Assembly (NCBI RefSeq): GCF_025602895.1
Contig: NW_026516222.1
Span: 124,001 to 188,000, forward strand
Source of the DNA: Polychytrium aggregatum
Lineage: Eukaryota > Chytridiomycota > Chytridiomycetes > Polychytriales
Direction: 5' to 3'
Length of the DNA: 64,000 nucleotides
A program made the translations under genes and the position numbers. The notes beneath the pieces were generated by a model. It had not been told where the DNA came from, searched no databases, and saw only the letters and a list, made by a program, of their open reading frames with translations. This document shows, one piece after another, positions 11,485 to 24,200 of this stretch (the stretch's first letter is position 1; each line of letters starts with the position of its first letter).

Positions 11485-11546
11485 GGCAAGCTCGAGGAAC
11501 GCCGGTTCAGCAGTGTCATTCTGCGTCGGCGGGCAGGCCAGCCAGC

Positions 11547-11554
11547 TATATATA
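11547..11554 (-). promoter_or_regulatory. TATA-box candidate for the secreted repeat protein
   Basis: The palindrome TATATATA lies 63 bp upstream of the ATG at 11484 in an otherwise GC-rich stretch. Position and composition suit a TATA box for this gene; there is no other evidence. Confidence 0.45.
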
Positions 11555-11556
11555 CG

Positions 11557-12539
11557 ACCAAGGATGGCAAGGCTGGGCAATGTGCGGGGGCAATGGGCCC
11601 TGCTCCTGAAGGAGAATCGATGGCGATTGCATCCAGCGGCCGGATGGCGCTCTTGCGGATGGTCAACAAAGCGGGGAGGATGCCGTTGAAACAGTGTGTC
11701 GTTGGAGTATTACGCCGATGAGCAGCACCACACCACAGTCGACACCACAGTCGATACCACAGTCGATACCACGCTCGAGCAGCGCGCGGCTTCATGGCGC
11801 AGACGCCGAGCCCTCAGGGGCGCGCCGGGCTTGGGCTGCGTTCCTGGGCCCGCCGCGCCAGAGACCCAAGGCGTCGATGCGCCTGGCCTGCTGTCGCCCA
11901 CCGCCTGCTCCGCCGACGGCCGGTGGGGGTGAGGCCGCCCACCAGAGCAAGCGCTCGGGACAAGGCCGTCGCTGGACCATGCAGGCGAGGCGATCGAGAC
12001 ATACCACTCGAACGTGAGGTGGAACATTGCCTGTTCCGCAGACGCCCATCCCACCGGCCAATTCCAGCCCACCCGGCGACGACGACATGCCCGACATGAG
12101 CCCACGGGCGACGGCAACACCGCCGGCGCAGGTTCATGGGGAAAGACAACAAGGTTCTCGTCATCGCAGGCGGCTGCATTGTCGCTGGCTTGCTGCAAAG
12201 GCCGGGCGTCGGGCTGGCACCGGACGATCCTGCTCCAGCAGCGGCCAGGCGCCGTGGGGACCGCTGGCGCAGAGGCTTCCCACCGGGTCCGTGGTCGATC
12301 GCCCGATGCACCGAGTGCCCAGGCGGGGAGAGGGGGCAGAGTCTCAGGCAAAGTTCGCAAGCCGCGGTGGGGCTGCGAAGGAAGGAATGGAAGGGTGGGA
12401 TCGGAGCTCACATGTCGATCAACTTTGCGGTGTAGGACTTGTGCGGTGGAGATCGGGAGTGTCGACGACTGTTTCGATCCAGAGTGGACTTGGGAATCGA
12501 GAGCGTTGGTCGACACCATATTCTCGGGCACCCGATTGT
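11557..12539. other. GC-rich region with overlapping open frames on both strands, no supported gene
   Basis: Long open frames exist on both strands (for example 11710-12669 minus and 12014-12547 plus), but all have biased compositions (Arg/Pro/Ala/Gly) expected from GC-rich noncoding DNA, and none shows family motifs. A 12-bp tandem repeat (ACAGTCGAYACC, about 4 units) is at 11728-11775. A short plus frame at 12136 begins with a hydrophobic segment (KVLVIAGGCIVAGLL) and could be a small gene, but support is weak. Confidence 0.4.
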
Positions 12540-12680
12540 TAGCATAGTATGAGATGCCTTGCGTCCAACAATGCCACATGCAATCCAACAGATCACTTCC
12601 GAGTGAAGACCTCGGTCGCTCCGGTCTCCTCAATCGACCGGCGCTGCTCGAATGGGAATGCTGTATCACTGCAGAGTGTT
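12540..12680 (-). pseudogene. Relic of a Fanzor gene 3' end
   Basis: Read on the minus strand, this segment aligns with the last part of the Fanzor gene at 165-285. Both have GTCGATTG(T/A)GGAGA, GCGACCG, GTCTTCACTCGGA and TGATCTG, then TGTGGC.TTG...GACGCAAG and CATACTA in the 3' flank. The zinc-finger and RuvC-III codons upstream are gone, so it cannot encode the nuclease end. Conservation crosses the former stop codon into the flank, which is where a guide RNA or transposon end would lie. It is about 75 bp from the repeat copy at 12756. Confidence 0.75.
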
Positions 12681-12755
12681 TGATTGCGCTATCACACAGA
12701 CGCTGGTCATTGCAGATGGAGGCAACCCTTCAGATGGCCATGGACAGCGTGCTGC

Positions 12756-13000
12756 AGCCAATCCAATAAAAAGCAGGTTTTGGTCGTTGGTGTATGTTAT
12801 CACTCAAAGCATTGCGTGCTGGCCATGACCATTCAGTGATGTGTTTCTGGATCTGCATCAAGGATGCTTTCTCCATCAGATGGCTCCCCGCAAGCGAAGG
12901 CCGAGTATCTTGATATCGATACACCATGGAGTTGTCCAGAGAGTCGAGTGAATGCACTGCACTCCCACATCGAATGCATGCACCACACTTCCACATCGAT
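12756..13000 (+). repeat. Type-1 repeat element, left part (copy a)
   Basis: From AGCCAATCCAAT onward, this copy is nearly identical to the reverse complement of about 20890-21135. Agreement ends near 13000, while the other copy continues to its terminus, so copy a is truncated or interrupted on the right. It has no coding capacity. Part of it (TATCTTGATA, CCATGG, TGTCCAGA) is also shared with the type-2 elements at 41.1 and 49.3 kb. Confidence 0.85.
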
Positions 13001-13155
13001 TGGGGCTCGCTGTTGGTTGACTTCCTGCCAATCATGGGCTGCAAAATATCACCAGCACCGATCGAGCAAGTCACCCCCGGAGTGTGCGTGCGAAAATCTC
13101 CAGCCGTTGCTCGAGCCCCCCCTCTGACCCGCTGCCGCCGAGCAATGGCCATAGG

Positions 13156-16100
13156 ATGCTTTCGCTCCACCTCGCACCTATGAATGCGGCCTCCTTCGAC
13201 CCCTCGCTTCCCTCTGATAGCGGCCTGAGGAGCTCCCTCGCAACCCTCGTCTCCGGCCCCGCCAACACAAAGACCCGCTATGCCTCCTCGCCAGGAATGT
13301 GGACCCATGAACCATCCGCCCAGATGACCAATGCCTATCTCCATAACTCAAGCTTCTTTCATGCCGACCACCATCACCACCATCACAAGAGCTTTTCCAG
13401 CCACGGAGAGTCCAAGGAGCACTTCCAGGGGATGCAGCTCCACCCAAAGATCATGGCCGAACTCTCCGGCACTCCGTCTTCCTACGCGACCTTCTCCGGA
13501 GGCATCAGCGTGTCGTCCTCAACTGCGAGCTGCAGCGGCCGCCAGCCCAGCATCGTCGACTATGCCCCGAGCAGCATCGTCAGCACCGTGAGCTCGACGT
13601 GGGACGGATCCGACCATGTAGGAACCCAGAGAGGCGGTCCGCTGCGGCCATTTGTCTCTGGAGCGTAGTGTCCGCTGGGCGATGCGGTGTGGTATCTGCT
13701 GGGCGATGTGATATCGTAGCTATTGATTGATGCCGAGTCGTTCGCCTGAACACACTCACGCTTGTTTGAACACACTCCCGTTTGCCTGAACACACTTTCC
13801 TCCCCTACGCGGCCCATCATCCTTCCAGAACTTTGATAGTCATGCCACATCGCAAGTCCACGACATGCTCGTAAAGCTGGAGGCACACCTCTATAATGGT
13901 AAGATGAGGCTTTGTTCCGGTCTGCTGGGCTCGCTGGGCCCGAGACACGCCGAACGAGCCGTGGGAACAGCCTCGCAAACCTCGGCCAAGCGAATGAACG
14001 AAAGCCGAGGCTGCGATGAGCACGACTACACATGCCATGGCGATTCTCGGGGCGATTCTCGGGGCGACTGCAGTGCTTGTACGGCAGTAAAACCAGGGTG
14101 CAGCCATACACCAAACTCCTGACTCGATGTCACTACTAAATCTCCCCCCTCCTGCCATATACAAACCCACCATCCTGCTGCTGTCACTTCTCCAGAAATC
14201 CAATGCCCAACAAATTCGCCAATAGCAGAGGAATGCAAGGAATGGTCGTCGCTCTTTCCGCACATACGGTACTTCCCAGCTGCCGCCGCTGTATATATTC
14301 CGGGGATATCCCCGCGTCGTGTGTGCGCCTCCGCTGCCTGACCAGCTATCAGTTGGATACGGCTTCGTTTCGCATATATTTCGTCTGCGGCATCAGTTTC
14401 ACCGAATCGGGGTCTGGCACACAGTATACCCTGACTCGTCAACCCTTTCCATGGCGGGCCATATTTCTCTCTCGCTTCTCTCTTCTCTTCAGGGCAAGAG
14501 GACTCCAGATGATTCCTTCCAACGACTGTGGTTTCGAATACATCACCAGAGACCAGGTCCGGGTGCATTCTCCGTACTTTTACGTGCCCGAGTATCATGT
14601 GCCCGAGGACTCTGCTGCGGAGCTACCGATCGGAATCTTTGGTATCGGCCTCGCCAGCAGCGTCATGACCCCGCCACGCACACACGGCGAAACGCTCCCG
14701 AGCGATGCGCTGTCGTCAAGCACGCCGAGTCTCTTTGAGCAGTACCTCGTCAACAGCTCGTTTGACTGGTTTGGCGACCCGAAATGCGTCGAAGTTATCA
14801 AGTCCATCAAAGAGATGAAAGACCGGAACATCAAAAGTCGTTGGTACGAGCCCTGTCCCCTTGATGCCAACAGTTAATACTGTTTGTGGCTGGTGCGAGG
14901 ACGGCGGACGATGGTGGATGTGTGCGTGTGAAGAGGCCGCTTCCCCTGCCTCCATTGCCCGCGTTGCCTCCATTGCCTCCATCGCCTCTATTGCCACTCT
15001 GCCCTGGATCCAACGCCTGTTTCACACCTGTTTCGTGAGATCCCAGTACCCTTGATTCGGTCCAAGGCTACTCCTGCAGACCTTGCTGACAAACTCGACT
15101 TGCTCCACCACAGGGCTATCTTCAAATACAAGACCACCCCAAACAGCTGGACCGAGCTCGGACGAGAGGACATGCCGTGGTCGAAAGAGATCGCGCTGAG
15201 CAAAGGACTCGGCCACACGGATGACACCGCAGCCGACCTTGCCCATAGCGCCTTCCAGTCCGAAGGAGCAGAGAGAGCCAATATGGGCGACAGCTTTGGC
15301 GACTATGCCGATTCTGACGATGGCGACAATAATGAAGGCGACGACGACGACGACAACGATGATGATGATGATGATGATGATGAGCGGTCCATCACTCCGA
15401 CACCAGGCAATCGGCGACACCGACGCCGACGTCGGCACCGACAGCGAACATGTACTCCCACGCCCCATCGATGTGCTTCCAAAAAAGCTCTGGCAGGGTG
15501 CATCCGGAAGTACCCCGTCGAGGTTGTCTCGCACGGAGGCGGCGGCATGGATTCGCTGCGATCACAGCTCAGCAAGTGTCAGCAGGAGTTGCTCCAGGAA
15601 GACTCTATGAGCTTTGCGTTGCTGTGCATGGACAGCGCCAACATCGGCACGGTTGCCAAGAGTTTCGGAGTTCCCCAGAGGGACCCGGCAGCAGGTGTGT
15701 CCAAGGACATGGCCACGGCAGCAACGGTGTTTTCGGTCGGACCAAAGTCGCAGAGCCGGTCTCTGGAAGGCTACTCCATGCTCTTGTTCTGTTGGCCACA
15801 GCACAGCGATAACGATCTCCAGAAACCGGGGCACACCATCGATGTGCATGACGTATCAGTGCTGTTTCAGGTACAGTGAAACCACATCGGCGCAGCCGCT
15901 TCGGAAGGCGGCGGCAGTATTGGCGGCGTCTATTTACCAACAACCCCACGAATCATTCCCTGTCCCTGCCTCCATTCCTGTTCTTGCTCATGCCTTCCGT
16001 ATCCAGAACGAGAATCTCAACATCTATGAGGCCATCGTGGCGTCGCTTGAGGAGCTCGTGAGGCACACCGTTGAGCGGCCGACATGTACCTTTTCGCCAA

Positions 16101-18514
16101 TCGAGTGCTTCGAAAAGATCGACACCGACTCCAACAACGAGGAAACATTTGCAACGGATGGAGAGATCGACGAATGGTTTGCTCATGACGAGACGTAAGT
16201 AGATAGGGGGGTGGAGGGGAGGGACATGTATGGGAGTATATTCACTCAGCGGATCAGAGTGTCCTGACCGCTGTGCTTTCACAGCGGGACAATCGAGACG
16301 ATCGAGTCCAGTACATACTCAAAGCACAAAGCCGGATACCCCCCAGTCACTCCAACTGCAAGCATACATCAAGATATTCTCGGGCACTGCTTTGATGACA
16401 TCTGGTCCGAGGTAAGGCAGCATGGGAACAGTGCTGCGGCTGAGTCCTCCAAGGGCCCCAGAGCACGAGACCCCCTTGCTTTCATGCTTTCGTCCCTTCC
16501 CCATGAACGAGCTCCAGATAACCGAGACTGTGATTCCATTCAGATCATTCCATCACTTCAACCTCTGATGGAGATTGTATCGGAAGGTGAGCCCACCCAT
16601 GCCATATTGCGAGATACGGGACATTGGCGTGTCGTTCAGCGACAGCCCTGAGGCTGCAGTGCAAGCCGTTTGTTTGCACCGACCATATCGACGGTCTGTT
16701 GTTCAATGTCCAACCGCGGGGTGTGGGGAAACCACCAACAGAGTTCAAGCGGCCAAAGTCCATCAACAAGCTGGATGAATCAGACTTTGAGGACGAGGAG
16801 ACCGATGAGCTCCTCGATCTGGCGAGCGAAACCCTTCTGAGCGCCATGACCATCCGGCCCGTTCCCCTGCAAAAGCGCGAGCACTCTGCCCGGGCGAGAT
16901 CCAAGTGAGTCTTTTCCCACCCACGGCCGCCTTTGTGGACCTTGGGTTAGCCCGACCGACGATAAGCTCGCTGACTGCCGCTGTTGCATGCAGCTACGAC
17001 TCCTTTGGTCCGTACCACCTCGATAATTTCCAGGTCTCCCGTCCGACTTCGGCTCGGCCGACGTCAGGACGACAGCCTTCGACCCGGGCTACGTCTGCCC
17101 GACCGACTTCGGCAAAGAATGCAGAGCTCCTGCACAACACCCAAGCCAACATGCGAATCCCCAGCGCACTCATCAACAAAACCGGCAACTCGTACTCGTG
17201 GAAGAGGTAGGGCTCTGGCGTCCACAGACAACCTGTCTGTTGCTGTTGCTGGCCGTTTCTGCGCAGAATGATATTCATGCCAGGGTCGCCTCATCGCATA
17301 TACCAGGAACAACCCAGGAATGCGCTTGCTTCCGCTCAACTCCTCAGTGGCGTCAGCGCAAGCTCCAGCGTCGTTACCGCTGAATGATGTGATATTCGGA
17401 ACCAGGTAGGCTCAGTGCATTCTTCCTCAGCAGACGCAAGGGAGGGGAGATCAGCGCTGTTCTCGAAACAGACCCATCAGCTTCAAACGCCGCTTGTCTG
17501 AATCCACATTCATTACAGCATCGGGCAACTCAAGGCTGCCGGCGGCCCGCCCCAGCCTCCGGTTGGATGGTAGGGAGAAATGCCCCGTGCTTTCGATCTC
17601 AATGTAGCCTGGGTTGATGCAGCGGCAGGTCCGAGATGAATCTCATCGTGTCTCTGACCGGGAACATCTCGATGAACGGAATTGCAGGGACACTTCGTCG
17701 CGACCATCAACATCGTACTCGACCGCCGCGGCACCTTCCGGCAAGCGTCTCCCGCCGATCCGAGGTGGAATCGCTACGCCGAGCGTGGCTTCTCACGATG
17801 CCATCACGGAGGCCCTTGGAGGAAGCAGCCCGGCGCTCATGTACGGCGGTGGGGTGCCGATGGGCCAGGCCAAGTCTACGAGACATGTGCTTTTCGACGC
17901 TCCAGAGACCATCGAGATAGTGAACCGAACTCGGGCAGGCTCGCCCAGGCCATTTTCGGCGAGGTAGGGATGTGCTCGCAGCGAGTCGAGAGTGCGCTTG
18001 CTCATTGCCAGTGCGGCAGGTGTGGGGATGTCGAGGTATCGCATCAATACTCCGGACGGATGAACCAGGACGCACAGCCCAGGCAAGGCAACGAGTCCAT
18101 GTCTGGCTTATGCTGATGATTGCATGGACTTGCTTGCCGCCTCCGCCTCCCAAACTCCAGACGACAGCCTTCCGCCAACTTCCGGAACCGGCTGACATCA
18201 ACGTCCAGGCCACACACTGCCTTTGAGCGAGAGGATTCCAAGGTGGGTTGCGGGTCGCCTGTGTGCACCGACGATGCAAACCGACCTGGTCAGCCGGGCA
18301 GAGAATCCCTCAGCGCAGGGAGAACTAGTTCGGCGCAGCTCGTCCAGCGAACTAATACTCGTGGGATTACGTTTGCTGTCCCTCACGGCCACGTCCGCAA
18401 CCCAGACGGCCGCCATTGCCTCCAAGTCAAAATCTCGAATCACCAGCGGCACGCATACCGCCAGCGAGGACCGGGCCATCAGCCCCATCACCGGCACAAG
18501 AATGGCGCATTCAG
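13156..18514 (+). CDS. FAM149-family protein (ciliary), many exons
   Basis: Exons that close in phase from the third onward: 14493-14843, 15114-15870, 16007-16194, 16285-16411, 16544-16586, 16640-16904, 16994-17206, 17307-17405, 17519-17561, 17629-17963, 18209-18242 and 18319-18514. Two upstream exons (13156-13617, 13829-13898) look coding, but exon 2 ends in the wrong phase for the next, so a small exon may be missed. Features matching human FAM149B1 in the same order: GEIDEWFAHD (human GIIEEYLAFD), AGYPPVTP (GYPPIAP), DILGHCFDDIWSEII (DVLAYVFDSVW), MTIRPVPLQKRE (VHGMPLQPRN) and KRLPPI (LLPPI). FAM149B1 acts at primary cilia, and loss causes a Joubert-type ciliopathy. An Asp-rich run and a HADHHHHHH stretch are seen. 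The 3' end is uncertain; a further exon with a hydrophobic segment may start near 18564. Confidence 0.68.
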
Positions 18515-19231
18515 GTGAGCCATCTGCACCAAATGCCTGCTCGGTGGCCTGGGACCGGCCCAGCGGCAGCCGCCCTGACCGTCCTCGCTTCCATTGCTCT
18601 GGTCCTGGCTTTGGTCAACGTCGTTCCTGGTGCCGTCATGGAGGATCGCGGCCGCCGATCATCTCCAGACGAAAGGCCCGAGACGGCTGAATGTCCAATG
18701 CTCGCCCAAGCAAAACAGATCCGCATCGGCGGTGGCGGTGCCGTCCTGCTGTCGAGGACTCAGGCAAAGCCGCAACCTGGATGATTCCCGGCTGTGCCTC
18801 CCGCACAATCCACCCCAGCGAGACCGGCCGAGAGGAAGGCGACATGCGGCGAGAAGCAGGCGCCTGCCCTCCCAGATGGCCTGCAGCACCATGCCCGGAG
18901 CTGCCCAGCGGCAGCAATAGATGTATCTTGATCCAGAGCCAATGCAGCGCGCACCATGATCGGTGTCGAGGACTGCAGTGCTGGACCGGCTGTGTGGGCG
19001 GCGGGCTTGCTCGACAATTGTTCTCGTTCGGCCAGCGCTCTCGCCATTCGCGTTGCTCTCGTCATGGAGAGAGCAACCCAGCAGCGCCGCTGATACCCAC
19101 CCCTTGATTGCCCCGCCTCGATTGCTTCGTCTCGATTGCTTCGTCTCGATTGCTTCGTCTCGATTGCTTCGTCTCGATCGTCCCCGGTCTGTCTCCATTC
19201 AGCCTTTACCCTAGCACATCTCCAGCTCGCA
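18515..19231. other. Intergenic region, possible last exon of the preceding gene
   Basis: A plus-strand frame (about 18564-18783) encodes a hydrophobic helix (LTVLASIALVLALVNVV). It could follow the FAM149-like gene in phase, but the implied intron would be only about 50 bp. Nothing else recognisable was found. Confidence 0.35.
19117..19176. repeat. 14-bp tandem repeat, about 4 copies
   Basis: The unit is CTCGATTGCTTCGT. It ends about 55 bp upstream of the ATG of the small protein gene at 19232, so it lies in that gene's promoter or 5' untranslated region. Confidence 0.85.
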
Positions 19232-20502
19232 ATGTCCGAAGTCGCTCTGCCCAAGCTCGACATCAAGTTCAACGTCAACAACCGCTACTTCCTCGTAAGG
19301 CTTGTCCCAGCAGCCGGTTTCATCCCGCCCCTGGGCGGGACATGATCGGTCGTCCTGCTCCCCCGCATATTACTCCAAGCCTGATTTGTTCGGTGCCGTC
19401 CTCTCCCCGTTGGCAGACGGGAATCTCGGGCGAAACGCGGGTCATCACCAGTGAGCACGTCAAACCCAACCAGAAGCTGCATGTCAGCGAGTCCAGCGGC
19501 TGTGAATTTGTCGTGGATGCCACCACAAGCAAAATATGCATCGGTAATGCACCAACAGACGGCCCCGAGCTGCCACTCCATTCACCTTTGCCCACTACAG
19601 CCAGCCTGTTATCGCACCGGTCGAGCGAAACCCTGGGTGCTGACCAATAGCTGGCTTTGTTGCCGACAGAGCGGTGCAACGACATGGTCGTCAAGATCAA
19701 CGGAAGGATGATTGCCAGCACCGTGGAGGTTTGGCTCTCCAACAACGTCACGTTTGAGGTGCGTTGGTCCAGCAAAGCATATAATGCAAAGATTCGGCCA
19801 CTCCGTTGCCAGGACATGGGCTGCACATATCTGTGCTATCATGGTCGTGTATATCGCCTCTCCTCTTTCAGCAATACTGAGCCTCTCCCAACAACGCTAT
19901 GCAGATCAATGTCCCGGCGCTCACTCTGCAGGCCGAGCAGTGCCGAACCGTGACGTTCCACTTCAACACCCGCCAGAACTTCCAGTCCCTCTACTGGAAC
20001 CGCTGCTTGGATATTGCCTTTGAGTTCCGGGACGAGCCCGAGCTGCCCAAAGGTATCTGGCACAGGCCCCCCCCCTTGCTGATGTGCTCCACCTTGCCGG
20101 AGCTTGCAAGTCCTTGGGCCGGCGGCAGGCTCCTAATTCCTTATTTTGCTTTTCAGAAAAACTGACGAGCGGCATTCGAGTCGCATGCACCATGTTCAAG
20201 AGTCTGTATAGCACGGATCAGTTCCTCGTGGAGTTGCAGGTAGGCAAGCATGCACTCTCATTACCCCGCCTTGTCGCGGGTGTGATCTACAATGCTCGGC
20301 GTCGTCGGAGAGGAGGACTGGGTTGTAAAGATCAAGTTTGGGCTGTGAGCGCCAATGGTGACATGTGAACCCTTGATTGCAGGAGGGAAACCAGGGTCTG
20401 TCGCTCCACAAAACGGCTCGAAACAGGCTGGGCTACATCTGCCGGATCGTTAATGCTCCTGTTGATTCGGAAAAGGAGGGTAGCGAGTATCAGGCGCACT
20501 AG
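19232..20502 (+). CDS. Small conserved protein, possibly C-CAP/cofactor-C-like beta-helix fold
   Basis: Six exons join in phase: 19232-19294, 19417-19543, 19670-19758, 19905-20052, 20157-20239 and 20383-20502, giving 209 residues with no signal peptide or membrane segment. The middle is a run of short beta-type segments (ICIERCNDMVVKINGRM, then STVEVWLSNNVTF and INVPALTLQAEQCRTVTFHF). This resembles the parallel beta-helix of adenylyl-cyclase-associated protein and tubulin cofactor C (C-CAP domain), which bind actin or act on tubulin-related GTPases. The resemblance is one of pattern only, and I would not name it CAP or TBCC. Intron density and phase consistency make the gene itself secure. 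Confidence 0.72.
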
Positions 20503-20695
20503 TGGAAGGAAATGGGGGGGGGATTCGATTGGAGCCATTTGGTCAATTCTATTGTTGCGGGAGAGCAGCTCGTATCTGTATGTGGGCTGCGGCCATGGCT
20601 TTGGTGACTCGGTCTCCTCGACTCGGTCTGCGTATACGCCATGAACAAGATGTGAAAGGAGTCCCATTCACGGTCTATGAAAAACAGTCTATCCA

Positions 20696-21135
20696 GAAAA
20701 AAAAACGGGACAGTCACTTCCTGGCTTCAGATGTCTGAAACCCGCTGACTGACTGTAGGCCCAGCGGGCAAGCCATGCGATTGTTTCCCGTCCTGGTTGG
20801 CAATCTCTTTGTTTTGGTTGGTTTGGGAAGCATGGTCTTGAATACACTCGGTCGATCTCCTGTGGCGATGATCGACTGGCATTGATGTGTCGATATTGGA
20901 GTGCGGTGCATGCATTCGATGTGGGAGTGCAGTGCATTCACTCGACTCTCTGGACAACTCCATGGTGTATCGATATCAAGATACTCGGCCTTCGCTTGCG
21001 GGGAGCCATCTGATGGAGAAAGCGTCCTTGATGCAGATCCAGAAACACATCACTGAATGGTCATGGCCAGCACGCAATGCTTTGAGTGAGAACATACACC
21101 AATGACCAAAACCTGCTTTTTATTGGATTGGCTAT
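20696..21135 (-). mobile_element. Type-1 repeat element (copy b), probable non-autonomous TIR element
   Basis: Reading the minus strand, it starts at AGCCAATCCAAT (about 21135) and ends in CTGTCCCGTTTTTTTTTC (20713-20696), the same terminus as the Fanzor-bearing element at 305-319. Its first half matches 12756-13000 almost perfectly. Its second half (GGAGATCGAC, GTGTATTCAAGA, GATTGCCA, GGGAAACAATCGCATGGCTT) aligns with the type-2 elements at 41.1 and 49.3 kb. It encodes no protein. The opposite end lacks an obvious matching terminal repeat, so it may be solo or truncated on that side. Confidence 0.7.
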
Positions 21136-21243
21136 AATCAGGGAGGATCATCGCAAAGTATCCCGGCAGAGAAGGACAATGGAGAAATGTTGGTAGGCGC
21201 TAGGATGTATCAGCCGGGGGAAGGCGTCCACTCACACAGGTGT

Positions 21244-24200
21244 CTAGTTTCTGCTTGTCCGTTCGTCAATCTTGACCTTGGCGCTCAGCCCGGCAGCGCT
21301 CAGATCAACCACAAACTTGAGCAGGCGGCAAGCCCACAAGATGTCGATCAGAAGCTTGTTCCATGCAAACGAGCCACTGACAAGCTGCTCGATCTGGACA
21401 TAGTTGGTAAGGATATACTCGATCATGGACAGTAACAGATGGATGACGGTGACGGTATAGATGTGGAGCTTCATGTCGACAAGGGAAAGGGTGATAGAGA
21501 GCAGATTGCAGGACAGCGTGAGAGGCGTGTCGACTTGCTTGCTCGCGAATACCTCGGTCACGCTAGGGAGAGAAGTCGACAGAGCCACAACTTCCTAATT
21601 CTTGCGACCAGAGCCGCACAAGTCCAGCCGGTTTCCAGTCGAGACAATCACTTACCGCGTCGACATTGGGACGAGTGGGCGGTAGCGCTTGCGGGGCGGC
21701 AGCTGCCATCCCAAAGGCTCCGTATACACCTGCATCTGTCCTTGGAGCCAAGGGGACACTGTTGTGTTGGTGGCTGGTTTGCACTGCCGTCCAAGAGGCC
21801 GCGGCCGCTTCCAGCACCAGGACCAGATTCAGCGATATGCTTGAAATCTATCCGCGACACAGCCGAAACGGGTCAGCAATAAGCATCAAGCACCAACGAC
21901 GACGCGACATGGTTTGGTTGGTACGGAAATGAGGCTGCCGCTCCCAGCAAGGGCTCGCCGATCAAATCAAGGAGATACGACCGAGGGAGCAGGACGGCTG
22001 CGTGTGGGGCGCACTCTCACCTGGGAATAGAATGCAAAATCCAGAATGGTCGTGATCGCGAGTACGCCGTCCAGCACCCAGCGCCAGCTTTCGACAAACA
22101 GAGACAGAGCATGTCGAAGTTGATCGCTTTCTTCCTTTCGAACGTTCAGCGAGTCTCCAAAAATGCCCTCGATTCCTGTCTCCTTGGGAGGCGGGAAGAA
22201 CCGCTGGGGTGCGAGCTCGATCTTGCGTCGGTTCGCGGGCGCATCAATGTCCATTCCAGTCGACGGCGCAACGTGGCGTTGGCGGAAAGAACCGACGCTG
22301 GGGGCCGACGATCGTGATGACGAGGAAAGGTCTAGAGACTGGAAGGAAGTTGCGAAGGGGAGTGCCTGAGCAGAGACAGGGACGTTGTTTCCAGGCAGTG
22401 CTCCTTGGGCGCGCAACGGAACCGGAGGCCGCAGGCCGGAAACGCTGGTCGGAGGAGTGCTGGCTGAAGGTTGAGACCGGACCGGGAGCTGTCCGAAAGA
22501 ACTGGGCCGAGTGTTTTGGTTCACCAAGTCAAGCCGGCTGTCCATTTTGCCTGAAAATCGGTTGTGGTGCCCAAAGTATCCCGGTTTCAGTGTGTTGGAG
22601 GTGAGTTCCCACCACGGGGCGGCCTTGGGCTGTGCCGAAGGCGCAAACATCGGATGGACATTGCTGGTAGCCCTGGCCGGCTTCGACGACTGCCCCAAGC
22701 TCAAGGACCCGAGGAGGTCATTGTCATCCATAATCTCATCGTCGGACACAGGCAAATGCTGGAGAGACTTGATAGGGGTTGGGTTCTTGGGTTTCGTCGG
22801 TGAGGACACTGCGGATGGCCGGACCGCCGCGCGAGGTATAGCAGCAGAGTGACCAGGCTCGGTATGGCCAAGGTATGACCGACCGATCGAAGGCATCGCG
22901 TACGCTCGGAGAAGGAGCGCAATCCGATAAGCCAGCTGGAACAGGCATTAATGCAGTTGATCAGCCAACTACTTCGGTCTGTAGAGCTGCAGGCACCGAT
23001 CGAGTCAAGGCGCCAGGACCTACGCAAACGTATCGGCGTACGTGGGTCCAAGGGGCGCCAATCCCAAAGGTGTGAAGCCACAAACCCAATCAACTTACAT
23101 AGATGCACCCGGCAAAATATGCTCCGTTCAGCCAGGGAAACACGCTATCAGGAGCAAAACTCCACAGCGCTTTGCTCGCAAAGCCAACGGTCAGAGTTGC
23201 GGCGGGCCAGACCTGCGGGCGACAATTGCGTCAGTGTCACTTGCCCTTGACATGTTATGCTTGACGTAAAGAGACCACACTGGCTGTGAGTGTGGTCATG
23301 CGTTCTAACTGAGCAGTTTGCGCGGCTCTACTCCATGCCCAAGTCACAACTTACCATGACCGTCCGCTTATACTGCTTTGGGATTGCTCGGAGCATCGGC
23401 ATCGAGCACGCCACGACGCGAAGGAAGATGGTTGAGAGATAGATCGATGCGGGGATGCAGTACAGAACCAGAATATCGTAGTGCTCGAGCAGTAGGCATG
23501 TGCAGCCGAGGTTAATGTTGATCTTGCGACCGACATAGCCCGCATTGTCGTCTGCCTCGGTGATCCACGGGTTTCTCAGACATGCAAACAGTTTGGACGG
23601 CAGTCCCCAGCTGTGCAGACTGACAGCTGGTAGCTCGTGACTGGGCAAAGGACTACTCCAGAGGCGAGAGAGCAGCGAAAACGTGGTTGCTGTGCAATTG
23701 CCTCGATCTGCAAACAACACCCAGTCGCTGAATCCTAGAGGAATCGATTGGAAACGGCCAGTTGATTCAGATCATTGTGGCCGCTATCGTCGCGACTGCA
23801 GCCGAGACAAGCAGGCCCCAAACCCTAAAACGAACGTCGCCCACCATAGATTGCGTGTCCGCTCCGTACCTCGGAAAAAGGCCATGGTCAGTAGTGTCAG
23901 ACTTGCTGCTCCATATCCGATTGAGACGAGAGCAAAAGCCGTTTCCAAAATCAAGGCCGAGAGACTGTATAGGCCATTCAGCATGTGTGACTTGATGCCG
24001 AGTCGCCGCTGCAGCTTGTCAAGCCATGTGCCTGGACGGCCAAGATTTGCATGGAAGCCACTGTCGTCGCCATCGCCGTCGTCCAATTCACGCAAGTCCG
24101 AGTCTTGACCCTGCTGTGTGATGTTGTGTCGCTCCGTGCGAAGTTTAGTGCGTTTGTACTTGTTGACGAGAGGCTTCAGATAGCTCTGTTGCTGTTGAAG

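Noticed and set aside
11710-12669. 319-residue minus-strand frame as a gene
   Set aside because: Frames are open on both strands in GC-rich DNA, composition is Arg/Pro/Ala-biased without motifs, and its 5' part is the Fanzor relic.
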